From CAYXLI01 sp964464925 (lineage in GTDB: Bacteria; Acidobacteriota; Terriglobia; Bryobacterales; Bryobacteraceae), in the NCBI GenBank assembly GCA_964464925.1, contig CAYXLI010000006.1, forward strand, positions 186,001 through 250,000: 64,000 bases of DNA, read 5' to 3'. The translations under genes were made by a program, and so were the position numbers. Shown here piece after piece: positions 53,627 through 62,501 of the stretch. The number at the start of each line of letters is the position of its first letter. Position 1 is the stretch's first letter. The notes under the pieces are model-generated. The model saw only the letters and a list, made by a program, of their open reading frames with translations, made no database searches and had not been told where the DNA came from.

Positions 53627-54229
53627 CTATTCGTTGTAAGCGACGATGGCTTCGAACAGATCGCGGAAGCGTTCATAGCCGCGCGCATCGTTCTTGCGGG
53701 TAACCTGCAGCAGCAATTTCTCGAGTTGATCGAGACTGCGCAGGGAGTGGCGTGCGATCGTATAGGCGAGCCGCGCACGGAGCATCACGAATTCGTGCTG
53801 GCGTTCGCCTTCGGCGGCGCGGCAGGCGCGGCGCACGGCGTTGTAAAACCGGCGTAGCTGGGATTTGGTGCCGGAATCCATATCGCGCATACGGCTCACG
53901 ACCGCGTGAGCCTGGTTGTCCAGATAGAGACTGTCCGCAATCAGCTTGTCGAGATCGATCTCGGGCGGACCTTCACGGCGGTCTCTCTCGCCGCGATCCC
54001 CTCGATCGCCTCTGTCCCCACGAGGTCCGCGGTCACCACGCTCGCCGCGAGGGCCTCGGTCGCCTCCTCCGCCACCCTGGCGTTCGCCGCGCTGATTGTT
54101 GGGACGCTCGCCAGTAGCCTGACGTTGTCCGCCGCCACCCTGTCGCTCTCCGCGTTCGCCGCCACGATTTTCATTCGGCGGCCGCGATTCCGGAGATTTC
54201 TGTTCCTGCTGCTGCTCGGTGTCTGCCAT
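53627..54229 (-). CDS. csm2: Csm2 small subunit with N-terminal RG-rich disordered extension
   Basis: 200 residues, against about 120-150 for known Csm2. Residues 1-88 have a low-complexity, charged sequence with 11 Arg-Gly dipeptides (for example GDRGDRGDRG at 71-80) and no hydrophobic core, preceded by an acidic/Gln start (MADTEQQQEQK). Residues about 89-200 are the Csm2 helical bundle (LDKLIADSLYLDNQAHAVV, SQLRRFYNAVRRACRA and RLAYTIARHSLRSLDQLEKL). Csm2 binds the target-crRNA duplex along the backbone. The ATG has an AGAGG Shine-Dalgarno, and no internal start lies in the extension before Met113, so the extension is really translated. An RNA-binding or condensate-forming role is inference from RG-box analogy. 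Confidence 0.85.
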   Translation of the reverse strand: MADTEQQQEQKSPESRPPNENRGGERGERQGGGGQRQATGERPNNQRGERQGGGGGDRGPRGERGDRGPRGDRGDRGDRGERDRREGPPEIDLDKLIADSLYLDNQAHAVVSRMRDMDSGTKSQLRRFYNAVRRACRAAEGERQHEFVMLRARLAYTIARHSLRSLDQLEKLLLQVTRKNDARGYERFRDLFEAIVAYNE

Positions 54230-54272
54230 GTTATGCCTCTAAATATTGCCGGATGCCAGCCCAAGGGCTGCC

Positions 54273-55700
54273 CTACCTTGTTTGCAGCCGTGCCCATTCC
54301 AGGGCGACACGGCCTGCGGGGCGCAGACGGACCTGTGCTGCGTTGCGGCCCGTAAACTCGCTGATCATTTCCGTGCGAAGCTTTTGGAAGTCTTTGCCGC
54401 CTCTGCTGCCCAATACCATTTGTAATCGGCGATGGAAACGCCAAGGCCGTTCCAGCCGCACATTCCGTGCACGGCCAATGCCGCTTTGCTGAGAGTCCCG
54501 ATAGAAACTGCCCAATTCAAAGAGGAATTGTGGGGAAACGCCGAACTCCGTCACCATGCGAACCATCGTGTCCTTGGCGTCTGAAGCATCATTCAGATGC
54601 TTCCACTCGAGCGTACGCCCAAAAAGCCAGAAACAGTCTTTCCCTGAAGACTTGGCGGTTTCCAGGCCCTGGCCCGCTTCTTCGAAGACTGCCGGCAGCG
54701 TCGCGTGTTCGTCCCGCGCAATCGCCAGCGACATGGTGATCGTTTTGCCCTCGGGTCCCGGGAATTCTTTCAGATTCTGATCGGCGAAGCGCTGGAAGAG
54801 GCGATGGATTTCGCTCGCAAGATTGATCAGCGCATCCCACGCTCCGTAAACAGCAAAATCATCTCCGCCCGCATGGAGCAGCGTGACCTTGCGCCAGAAC
54901 TCCGGCATCGAACACAGCACTTCGAGCTCACCAGCGAAGAACTGCTTCACCATCACGGAAAGCTGGATGTGCTCCTCGATACTCGCCGCCCGCCGCAGGC
55001 GGACACCGAAGCTATCCACGTCCCCTCGAAGGACACCCCATGCTTTCCGTCCCTGAGCACGGGCGGCCAGATCATCCAGAGTGGCCACGGCCATCCCATC
55101 GTCCGACAGCGCTGCGTGACGTGCGTACGGAACGCCGTCTACCGATGATGTAATCGGAAATACGTGTTTGCCGGCCCCGACATGCACATAGGCAGGCTCC
55201 TCCGGAGACCACCCTACCGATTCGGCTTCGCGGAGGCGGCGGCCCAGCTCGGAACGGAAGTAATCCGACGCCCCGTTTCCGGCCTGGGATGAGAACGGTT
55301 CGAAAAACTCGGGCGCCACAGATGCCGCCGGCGAACCAAGCTTGCGCTGCATCTCCTCATTCAGGCGCTTGCGGACCACCGTCCAATCCCCGAGATTTTC
55401 CGTTACCGCCCAAACTAGTTTCATCGCTCCCGCACTCACCTGCTCCAGGTGAGCCGAGGCTCGCTGCAGGAACTCTTCCGCCTGGGTACGCATCTCGATC
55501 GGAAGCACCAGCAGGAACTGCTCGCCGCCGCTGGAACCGAGGAGAACCTTGGACAGCCCGAACTCGGCAAGAAGTGCGCGAGGAAGAATCTCGCTCAGCA
55601 AGGCCACCCAATGCGCGGCGCCGTCCATGTCACTGGACGAGGTGAGGAGAAACTGTTCAACTCCGAGGATCTTGCCCTGCAGAAAGATCTGAACAGACAT
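54273..55700 (-). CDS. csm1: Cas10/Csm1 without HD domain
   Basis: About 475 residues from the ATG at 55700; typical Csm1 is 750-850. The first residues already belong to the Palm 1 domain (MSVQIFLQGKILGVEQFLL, SSGGEQFLLVLP), so the N-terminal HD nuclease domain is absent. Palm 2 is intact: GVLRGDVDSFG and the cyclase motif AGGDDFAVYG, with GGDD at about 278-281. No CxxC zinc motif is seen between the palms. The D4-like helical end follows. It should make cyclic oligoadenylate but not cut DNA. glpK lies 77 nt upstream on the same strand, with no HD remnant between. Confidence 0.85.
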   Translation of the reverse strand: MSVQIFLQGKILGVEQFLLTSSSDMDGAAHWVALLSEILPRALLAEFGLSKVLLGSSGGEQFLLVLPIEMRTQAEEFLQRASAHLEQVSAGAMKLVWAVTENLGDWTVVRKRLNEEMQRKLGSPAASVAPEFFEPFSSQAGNGASDYFRSELGRRLREAESVGWSPEEPAYVHVGAGKHVFPITSSVDGVPYARHAALSDDGMAVATLDDLAARAQGRKAWGVLRGDVDSFGVRLRRAASIEEHIQLSVMVKQFFAGELEVLCSMPEFWRKVTLLHAGGDDFAVYGAWDALINLASEIHRLFQRFADQNLKEFPGPEGKTITMSLAIARDEHATLPAVFEEAGQGLETAKSSGKDCFWLFGRTLEWKHLNDASDAKDTMVRMVTEFGVSPQFLFELGSFYRDSQQSGIGRARNVRLERPWRFHRRLQMVLGSRGGKDFQKLRTEMISEFTGRNAAQVRLRPAGRVALEWARLQTR

Positions 55701-55776
55701 CAGAAACTTCAAGTTACCACGATCCGGATAACACCGCTATTTACTTTCGGATCTGCCGTGTAAGGATCGCTTGCAT

Positions 55777-57246
55777 TTATAGCCTCGCCCTGGCGATCGC
55801 CTTCTTCCACCCGGCATATAAGTCTTCGCGCCGGCTCGCATCCATTCTCGGCTCGAATACTCGTTCCGACTTCCAGAAACTGCTCACCTCTTCCGGACTC
55901 TTCCAGATCCCGGTTCCCAAGCCGGCAAGGTACGCCGCGCCAAGAGCCGTAGTCTCGGTATCCACCGGCCTCACGATCGGACACCCAAGAATATCGGCCT
56001 GGAACTGCATCAGAAAATTATTCGCGACGGCGCCTCCGTCTACGCGCAATTCGCGAAGCTTCTCCCCGCTGTCGGCCTGCATCGCCTCCACCAGATCCCT
56101 CGTCTGATAGGCGATGCTTTCCAACGTAGCTCGCACTACGTGTGCGCTCGTCGTCCCTAACGTCATCCCCGACAGGAGCCCTCGAGCTTCCGAATCCCAG
56201 TACGGCGTGCCGAGCCCGACAAACGCCGGAACCATGTACACTCCGCCAGTATCCGGAATCGATTCGGCCAGGGCTTCTGAATCCGCGGCCGCTTGGATCA
56301 TTCCCATCTTGTCCCGCAGCCATTGCACCGCGGCACCCGCGACGAAGATGCTGCCCTCCACCGCGAACTGCGGCTTCGCATTGATCTGAGCCGCGCGCGT
56401 GCCCAGCAGTTGATTTTGGGAAACTGCCAGGTGATTCCCTGTATGCATCAAGGCAAAACATCCGGTTCCGTACGTGTTCTTGGAAAGGCCCGCCTGAAAG
56501 CAAGCCTGTCCCGCGAGCGCGGCCTGCTGATCGCCCGCAATCCCCGCAATCGGAACCTCCACGCCGAGGTGCTCCTTGGCCGTATCGCCCACCGTCTCGC
56601 CCGACCTTACAATACGCGGCAGCATCTCGCGCGGAATATCGAAGATCCTCAGCAGATCGTCTGACCATTCGCCGCTGGAAAGGTCCATCAGCATGGTGCG
56701 GCTCGCGTTCGATACGTCGGTCACGTGCACAGTGCCATTCGTCAGCTTCCACACCAGCCAGCTATCCACATTGCCGAACAGAAGTTCTCCGTTGCGGGCG
56801 CGCTCTCTCGCCCCCGGAACGTTTTCCAGAATCCAGCGAATCTTGCTTCCCGAGAAATAGGCATCGATTACCAGCCCGGTAATCCGGGTGATCCGCGCCG
56901 CATCGGCTGACCGCTTCAGTTCATTGCAGAAATCCGCCGTACGGCGGCATTGCCAGACAATCGCGGGAGAGACCGGCTCGCCCGTCTTTCTGTCCCACAC
57001 GATGGTCGTCTCACGCTGATTGGTGATGCCCAGCGCACTTGGTGCCTCATCGGTGTTGGCCAGCACGTTGCGCGCCGAATCGAGCTGCGCGTTCCAGATT
57101 TCTAGCGCATCCTGCTCCACCCAGCCAGGCTGCGGATAAGAGGAACGAACCGGAACCGAAGTCATGCGCAGCCGTTTACCGGTCTCGTCATACAAAGCCG
57201 TCCGCGCACTGGTCGTTCCTTCGTCAAGCGAGAGAATATAGGGCAC
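55777..57246 (-). CDS. glpK: glycerol kinase
   Basis: 489 residues, full length. FGGY-family kinase that phosphorylates glycerol. ATP-binding start SLDEGTTSARTALYDETG, glycerol contacts in GWVEQDALEIW and ITNQRETTIVWDRKTGEPVS, and the glycine-rich AGIAGDQQAALAGQ motif and LRVDGGAVANNFLMQ close to the C-terminus. No glpF or glpD is beside it. It borders the csm operon, but there is no reason to connect them functionally. Confidence 0.95.
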   Translation of the reverse strand: MPYILSLDEGTTSARTALYDETGKRLRMTSVPVRSSYPQPGWVEQDALEIWNAQLDSARNVLANTDEAPSALGITNQRETTIVWDRKTGEPVSPAIVWQCRRTADFCNELKRSADAARITRITGLVIDAYFSGSKIRWILENVPGARERARNGELLFGNVDSWLVWKLTNGTVHVTDVSNASRTMLMDLSSGEWSDDLLRIFDIPREMLPRIVRSGETVGDTAKEHLGVEVPIAGIAGDQQAALAGQACFQAGLSKNTYGTGCFALMHTGNHLAVSQNQLLGTRAAQINAKPQFAVEGSIFVAGAAVQWLRDKMGMIQAAADSEALAESIPDTGGVYMVPAFVGLGTPYWDSEARGLLSGMTLGTTSAHVVRATLESIAYQTRDLVEAMQADSGEKLRELRVDGGAVANNFLMQFQADILGCPIVRPVDTETTALGAAYLAGLGTGIWKSPEEVSSFWKSERVFEPRMDASRREDLYAGWKKAIARARL

Positions 57247-57296
57247 TCAGGCACTATAAATTGCCGTCGCGAGCACCGTCAACCCTCTGCTAACAT

Positions 57297-57746
57297 ATGA
57301 ATTACCGCATGTTTTTCCGCAGAGAGAAACCTCGTCAACGCACATTCAGCGAACTCGTGGACGGCCTCAAAGAGTTTGGCTTCTCCACGCAATCGCAAGG
57401 AAATGGCTCAGCCCAAGTAAGCAAGCTCGGTTGCGCCGCCTTGCTGAAGGACGCCGGACAGCCGCATCCGGCAGTCGGAAAGGCGGGGATTGAGGTCGGC
57501 GATGAGATTGGTCTGTTGGTGGACGGCGGCTTCCAGAAGTTCTTCCTCACTCCCAGCGGCAGGAAAGTGCCCGCGCTGGCTGTACACCTGAAAGCCATTC
57601 ATGATTTTCAGGAAGACCTTAAGGAAGGTCTAGGCATAACCAGCCTGTACAACCAGTCGCTTGGCACCACGTGCGATCTGCACATTTACGACCGCGTCAA
57701 GGATCGCGACCGCGGCGTTCCCAAGCGTCCCTGGGAAGACCGCTAG
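57297..57746 (+). CDS. hypothetical protein
   Basis: 149 residues, no signal peptide or membrane helix. The sequence has a basic start (MNYRMFFRREKPRQRTFSEL), a central region with short hydrophobic strands and a C-terminal FLTPSGRKVPALAVHLKAIH motif. I do not recognise the family. No Shine-Dalgarno is visible ahead of either in-frame ATG (57297 or 57309). Confidence 0.55.
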   Translation: MNYRMFFRREKPRQRTFSELVDGLKEFGFSTQSQGNGSAQVSKLGCAALLKDAGQPHPAVGKAGIEVGDEIGLLVDGGFQKFFLTPSGRKVPALAVHLKAIHDFQEDLKEGLGITSLYNQSLGTTCDLHIYDRVKDRDRGVPKRPWEDR

Positions 57747-57756
57747 TCAGCGCCTC

Positions 57757-58209
57757 TTACTTGTGCGTCTTTAGCTCCATGTTCCGAACCTGATCGTGCA
57801 CCGCTTTCACCTGCGCATATTGGCGCTCCACAGTCTCTCGTAAAGAAGCCGGCAGTTCGTGTTTTTCCAGAACATCGCGGTACGCCTTCTTAGCACTATC
57901 CTCACCGCGCTCGCATTCCGCGATAATCGCGGCTTCATCCCCGCCCGTAATTGCGGATTTCAGGTTGATCCAGCCGCGATGCATACTCGCCGCGACGCTT
58001 CCACTCTTCTCCGGATCCCCGCCCAGGTGCATCACTTCCTGCTGTAACTCACCGGCGAACTGCGCCCTTTGCGTCGAGAATTGCCCGAAGAGCATCTTGA
58101 GGTGGCTGTCCTTCACCGCCTCCGAAGCCTGCCGGAATCCCTCCTGTCCGTCTTTGCACGTTTCAATCAGTTCGTTTAGTCCAGAGATAGTTTTCTTGTT
58201 GTCGATCAT
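57757..58209 (-). CDS. DUF2383 / PA2169-type four-helix bundle protein
   Basis: 150 residues from the ATG at 58209 with GAGGAG upstream. Entirely helical, charged: NELIETCKDGQEGFRQASEA, HRGWINLKSAITGGDEAAII and LRETVERQYAQVKAVHDQVR fit the ferritin-like DUF2383 family, which is often stress-induced. No metal-ligand set can be confirmed. Function unknown. Confidence 0.85.
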   Translation of the reverse strand: MIDNKKTISGLNELIETCKDGQEGFRQASEAVKDSHLKMLFGQFSTQRAQFAGELQQEVMHLGGDPEKSGSVAASMHRGWINLKSAITGGDEAAIIAECERGEDSAKKAYRDVLEKHELPASLRETVERQYAQVKAVHDQVRNMELKTHK

Positions 58210-58266
58210 ATTTGTCTCCTCGCTGATGGGACGCCGGAGTACCACCCCGGTGTCATATTTGAGGGC

Positions 58267-58295
58267 TTGACAATAGGCGTTAACTGTTACGTAAT
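58267..58295 (+). promoter_or_regulatory. sigma70 promoter of the second large receptor gene
   Basis: A perfect -35 TTGACA and a -10 CGTAAT (4 of 6) with a 17-nt spacer. The -10 overlaps the palindrome TTACGTAA (58287-58294), a possible operator. Predicted start near 58302, with GGGGAG before the ATG at 58340. Confidence 0.6.
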
Positions 58296-58339
58296 GTACA
58301 AAGCCGTTTTACCAACAAGCTTTTGGGGAGTTAAGATTC

Positions 58340-61300
58340 ATGGGTCATCTCCGTACGGGCACGGTCCTCGCATACTTGTGCCTCCTGTTTACCGCGCTTC
58401 TCTATGGCCAGGCCGTTACCGGCAGCCTTTTGGGAACTGTGACGGACGCCTCTGGCGCTGCCGTTCCGAACGCGAAAGTTACCGCTACTGAAATAAACAC
58501 CGGCATCAGCCGCGTGATCGAAACGGGTGCTTCCGGAACCTATTCCTTCCCTTCCCTCGATCCGGGCACGTACCGCATCACTGTGGAACGCACCGGCTTC
58601 CGCACGGCGATCCGTGAGGGCATGGACGTTCTGGTGAACACATCGGTCCGCGGCGACATGACTCTGCAAATCGGTGCCGCAAGCGAGTCCATCACCGTCT
58701 CTGCCGAAACCGCTCTTCTCCAGACGGACCGCGCCGATACGGGCCGCAAGATCGAGACCGTACAGCTTGCCAGTCTGCCTCTGGGTTATAACCGGAACTT
58801 TCAATCCATGTTGAACCTGGTGCCGGGCACTACGCGCGCTTTCCAGCCTCACTCCGAATTCTTCAATTCGCAGGGCTCGCTGACCACTCAGGTGAATGGT
58901 GTCAGCCGTCTCGGAAATAATGTGCAGTTTGAGGGTGTGGACAACAATCACCGCACCGGCCTGCTCACCGTCCTCATTCCGCCGATCGAAGCGCTGCAAA
59001 ACGTGGACGTAAGCACAAGCAACTACGAAGCCGAACTCGGACGCGCCGGCGGCGCCGTGACCAATATCATTCTGAAGTCTGGAACGAATGACCTGCACGG
59101 AGGTGCCTATTGGTTCCATAGCGACAGCGCCCTCGGTGCTCGCGAAACTTTCCAGCCCACCAAGCCCGTCACCACATACAACTACTATGGCGCCAACCTC
59201 GGCGGCCCCATCATTAAGAACCGCACCTTCTATTTCGGCGACTATCTGCAGGTCAAGGATCGCCGCGGAGACGGCTACGTCATCTCTCTGCCCAATGCGG
59301 ACTTCCGGGCCGGTGACTTCAGCTCCGTCGCCTCCCGGGCTCTGATCTACGATCCGAATACGGGAAACCGCGATACCGGCGTGGGACGCACGCCATTCCC
59401 GAATAACCAGATTCCCGATTCCCGCATCAGTCCCATCGCGAAACGAATCCTCGCGCTGGCTCCCCTGCCGAATCTGAACACGAATCTGACGAACAACTAC
59501 GCCAGTGCCACGACCCGCAAAAAAGACCAGGATTCTTTCGACGTCAAGGTAGATCACATGCAGACGGACAAAGATCGCTTCAGCGTCCGCTATAGTCTGC
59601 AGCGCCCCGTTGTCACTGATCCGGGCCGTTTCGGCATTGCGGGCGGCGGCGGCAAGGGATTCGCGGCGACAGGCATCAATCGCACACAATCGGCTGCGAT
59701 CAACTATTCGCGCCTCTTCTCCGCCACGTTGATCATGGACGCGCGCATGGGCTTTATTCGCTACAGCAACAGGGCAGAGAATCTTGACATCGGCACCAAC
59801 GCGTCCGACGCGATCGGAATCAAGGGCGCCAATCTGGATCGTTGGACCAGCGGCCTGACGTCTATCAGCGTTGGCGGCTATGCAGATCCCTATGTCGGTT
59901 ACTCGGGCAGTGTGCCGTGGAATCGCGCCGAGACCGGCTTCAACTGGGTCGCGAATTTCACGAAGATCAAAAGCAATCACACGTTCAAATGGGGAGTCGA
60001 TTTGCGGCGCACCCGTGAAGAACTGCTGCAGACGCAGGACGCCGGCGGTCCGCGCGGAGAGTTCCAGTTCCGCAACAACCAGACTTCCACGCCAGGCGCG
60101 CCTGTACTGGATCAGATCAACTCCATGGCGAGTTTCCTCCTCGATGTGCCTTCCCTCTTCCGCCGGGATCTTGCCGTTCAGTTCCCGACGCAGCGTCTGT
60201 GGATGCTGTTCTCCTATTTCCAGGACAAATGGCAGGTCAACCAGAAGCTCACGGTTGATCTCGGCCTCCGGCATGAGTTCTATCCCCCGGGGACGCCGCG
60301 GCTGAAAGGCGGCTGGTCGAACTACGACTTCAACAACAATACGTTCCTCGTTGCCGGCTACGGCAATATTCCGATGAACCTGGGCCGCCAGACCAACGGC
60401 GCCGAATTCGCTCCTCGCATAGGCTTCGCCTACCGTGCGAATTCTAAGACCGTATTCCGGGGCGGCTTTGGTATGAGCTGGATTCCCTTCCCGGATAACA
60501 AACTCGCCTGGGATAACTACCCCGTCAAACAGAGCAACTCGTATTCGGCTCTGAACACTTACGGACAGGCCCAGACCGCTCCTGGAGTGTACGGCGCCAT
60601 GGCTACTGGATTCCCGGCGCCGATTATCGTGTCCATCCCGGACAGCGGCATCATCCCGGCGAACACCCCTGCATTGCTATCCCAAAACATCAACAGCGCC
60701 ATCCCGCTCGATTACAAGGAAAGCTATATTGAGGCTTGGAACTTCGCTATCCAGCGTCAGCTTCCCGGCAGCTTCACCCTGGAAACCGCATACGTAGGCA
60801 ACCACACGGTCCGCGCTCCCGTTGGCTATAACGAGAATGCCGGCATGGTCCTCAACGGCGGCGCCGCGGGGCGGCCTCTCTACGCGAAGTTCGGAAAGAA
60901 TGCCGACGTTTTCCTCCGTTATGCGGGCTACAGCAACAATTACAATAGCCTCCAGGTCAAGCTCGACCGCCGTTTCACCAATGGCTTTATGCTGACCACC
61001 GCATACACGTATAGCAAAGCATTAGGCTATTCGTCGGAAGATGGCGGTCTCTGGAATTACATCCAGCCACGCCGCTCTTATTCCCGCCTGGACTTCGACC
61101 GTACACACGCCTTCGTTCAGAGCTACGTGTACGATCTGCCCTTCGGCAAGGACAAGCGCTGGCTGCAAAGCGGTGTGGGCCGTTGGATCCTGGGTGACTG
61201 GCAGGTCAATGGTGTGCTTTCCCTCATGACCGGCCGTCCGTTCACCTTCGGCACCAATGTCAGTCCGAACGCTTCGGGCAATTCGCTCACACCGGATCAG

Positions 61301-61690
61301 ATCGGCCCCATCACAGTCCTTGGCAATATCGCTGGGAATGCCGGTTCCGCACTCTGGTTCGACACATCAGCGTTCCGGCAACCGCTCGATGCGGACGGCA
61401 AGACCCCGCACTGGGGTAATCTCGGCCGCAACAACTTTAATGGACCGGGGCTGTTCAACCTCGACTTATCGGTCTTCCGGAAGTTCCAGATCACCGAGCG
61501 TCTCCGCGGCGAACTCCGCGGCGAGGCGACCAACTTCACTAATACGCCGGCCTTCGGCAACCCCAACGCTACGCTCGGCAGTGCCGATTTCGGTAAGGTC
61601 ACCGGAACACTGGCAGGACTGATTGCCAATCAGGGTGTCGGCGGAACTGGTTCCCGCGCAGTCCAACTAGGTCTCCGGCTTTTGTTCTGA
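58340..61690 (+). CDS. Oar-like TonB-dependent receptor with N-terminal carboxypeptidase-like domain
   Basis: 1116 residues. Signal peptide MGHLRTGTVLAYLCLLFTAL, cleaved near LYG-QA. The carboxypeptidase-regulatory-like domain (SLLGTVTDASGAAVPNAKVT, GTYSFPSLDPGTYRITVE) is at about 28-115. The plug shows NYEAELGRAGGAVTNIILKS, and the barrel ends in RAVQLGLRLLF. About 40 % of its length is aligned by eye to the receptor at 31886-35485, so both are members of the same expanded family but clearly different proteins. The ligand is unknown. Shine-Dalgarno GGGGAG precedes the ATG. Confidence 0.92.
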   Translation: MGHLRTGTVLAYLCLLFTALLYGQAVTGSLLGTVTDASGAAVPNAKVTATEINTGISRVIETGASGTYSFPSLDPGTYRITVERTGFRTAIREGMDVLVNTSVRGDMTLQIGAASESITVSAETALLQTDRADTGRKIETVQLASLPLGYNRNFQSMLNLVPGTTRAFQPHSEFFNSQGSLTTQVNGVSRLGNNVQFEGVDNNHRTGLLTVLIPPIEALQNVDVSTSNYEAELGRAGGAVTNIILKSGTNDLHGGAYWFHSDSALGARETFQPTKPVTTYNYYGANLGGPIIKNRTFYFGDYLQVKDRRGDGYVISLPNADFRAGDFSSVASRALIYDPNTGNRDTGVGRTPFPNNQIPDSRISPIAKRILALAPLPNLNTNLTNNYASATTRKKDQDSFDVKVDHMQTDKDRFSVRYSLQRPVVTDPGRFGIAGGGGKGFAATGINRTQSAAINYSRLFSATLIMDARMGFIRYSNRAENLDIGTNASDAIGIKGANLDRWTSGLTSISVGGYADPYVGYSGSVPWNRAETGFNWVANFTKIKSNHTFKWGVDLRRTREELLQTQDAGGPRGEFQFRNNQTSTPGAPVLDQINSMASFLLDVPSLFRRDLAVQFPTQRLWMLFSYFQDKWQVNQKLTVDLGLRHEFYPPGTPRLKGGWSNYDFNNNTFLVAGYGNIPMNLGRQTNGAEFAPRIGFAYRANSKTVFRGGFGMSWIPFPDNKLAWDNYPVKQSNSYSALNTYGQAQTAPGVYGAMATGFPAPIIVSIPDSGIIPANTPALLSQNINSAIPLDYKESYIEAWNFAIQRQLPGSFTLETAYVGNHTVRAPVGYNENAGMVLNGGAAGRPLYAKFGKNADVFLRYAGYSNNYNSLQVKLDRRFTNGFMLTTAYTYSKALGYSSEDGGLWNYIQPRRSYSRLDFDRTHAFVQSYVYDLPFGKDKRWLQSGVGRWILGDWQVNGVLSLMTGRPFTFGTNVSPNASGNSLTPDQIGPITVLGNIAGNAGSALWFDTSAFRQPLDADGKTPHWGNLGRNNFNGPGLFNLDLSVFRKFQITERLRGELRGEATNFTNTPAFGNPNATLGSADFGKVTGTLAGLIANQGVGGTGSRAVQLGLRLLF

Positions 61691-61710
61691 CGTCCTTCTG
61701 TTCTCTTCTC

Positions 61711-61750
61711 AAAGGCCACGCTCCTCCCGGGGCGTGGCCTTTTTGTGTTT
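61711..61750 (+). terminator. Rho-independent terminator after the receptor
   Basis: Stem AAAGGCCACGC / GCGTGGCCTTT with a 10-nt loop, continuing into TTTGTGTTTT, 20 nt after the receptor stop. Confidence 0.9.
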
Positions 61751-61781
61751 TGGCAGGGGGCCCACCTTATCCTGGAAACGA

Positions 61782-62501
61782 ATGAGCATCTTGACACTGG
61801 TGCGCCATGGCCAGGCTTCCTATATGTCCGAGGATTACGACAATCTCTCTCCCCTCGGCGAGCTTCAGTCCCGTAAGCTCGGTGAATTCTGGGTTCGGCA
61901 CAACATCGCCTTCGACCGCGTTTTTCGCGGACCGGCGAAACGTCACGCCCACACCGCTGAGATCGTCGGCGAGTTAGTTACCGCCGCCGGCCTTCCCTGG
62001 CCGGAGCCTCAAGTTCTCCCCGAGTTGGACGAGTTCGACGCCTTTCAGATGATGAAGAAGATGGTGCCGGTGCTGTCCGCCCTGCATCCGCATGTGGCCC
62101 AGCTTTACCGCAACTTTCAAGACAACCAGCACACGCCGGAGGCAGGCCGGCTCCTGGAAAAGCTGTTCGAAGAAGTCGCTCGCCTCTGGTGCAATGGCGA
62201 GTTCGAGACGCCGGATCTCGAGACCTTCCCACAATTCCGAAGGCGCATCGGACAGGCGATCGCCCACATGCGTGGAACGGCCGGCCGCTCCACCAGCACC
62301 GTGGCCTTCACCTCCGGCGGACCCATCGCGGCCACCGTCGGCCTCTCTCTCGACCTCAACCATGTCCGAGCCGTTGAGTTCGTCTGGCTCTCCCGCAATT
62401 CCTCGTTTTCCGAATTCCTTTTTTCCGGCGACCGCTTCTCGCTCAGCTCGTTCAACTCGGCGCCTCATCTCGACTCGCGCGATCTTGTCACCTACCGATG
62501 A
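61782..62501 (+). CDS. histidine phosphatase family protein
   Basis: 239 residues from the ATG at 61782; the upstream frame crosses the terminator and is rejected. The RHG motif is LTLVRHGQASYM (about residue 10). The conserved second Arg is in RVFRGPAKRHAHTAEIV, and the second catalytic His is replaced in the usual place by FTSGGPIAAT, as in some members. It is a phosphoglycerate-mutase-like phosphatase of unknown substrate. It overlaps rlmH by 4 nt, so the two are co-translated. Confidence 0.85.
   Translation: MSILTLVRHGQASYMSEDYDNLSPLGELQSRKLGEFWVRHNIAFDRVFRGPAKRHAHTAEIVGELVTAAGLPWPEPQVLPELDEFDAFQMMKKMVPVLSALHPHVAQLYRNFQDNQHTPEAGRLLEKLFEEVARLWCNGEFETPDLETFPQFRRRIGQAIAHMRGTAGRSTSTVAFTSGGPIAATVGLSLDLNHVRAVEFVWLSRNSSFSEFLFSGDRFSLSSFNSAPHLDSRDLVTYR

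Noticed and set aside
53620..53778. Longer N-terminus for Csm3
   Set aside because: The extension lies over the end of csm2, has no family similarity, and the ATG at 53619 has a proper Shine-Dalgarno.
50738..57246. A CRISPR repeat array near the csm operon
   Set aside because: No regularly spaced direct repeats were found on either side of the operon or in the intergenic regions read.
58331..60274. 647-residue minus-strand frame inside the receptor gene
   Set aside because: It is antisense to a well-supported receptor, has no recognisable domain, and arises from codon bias in GC-rich sequence. The same applies to 20753-22156, 1986-3248 and 32429-33112.
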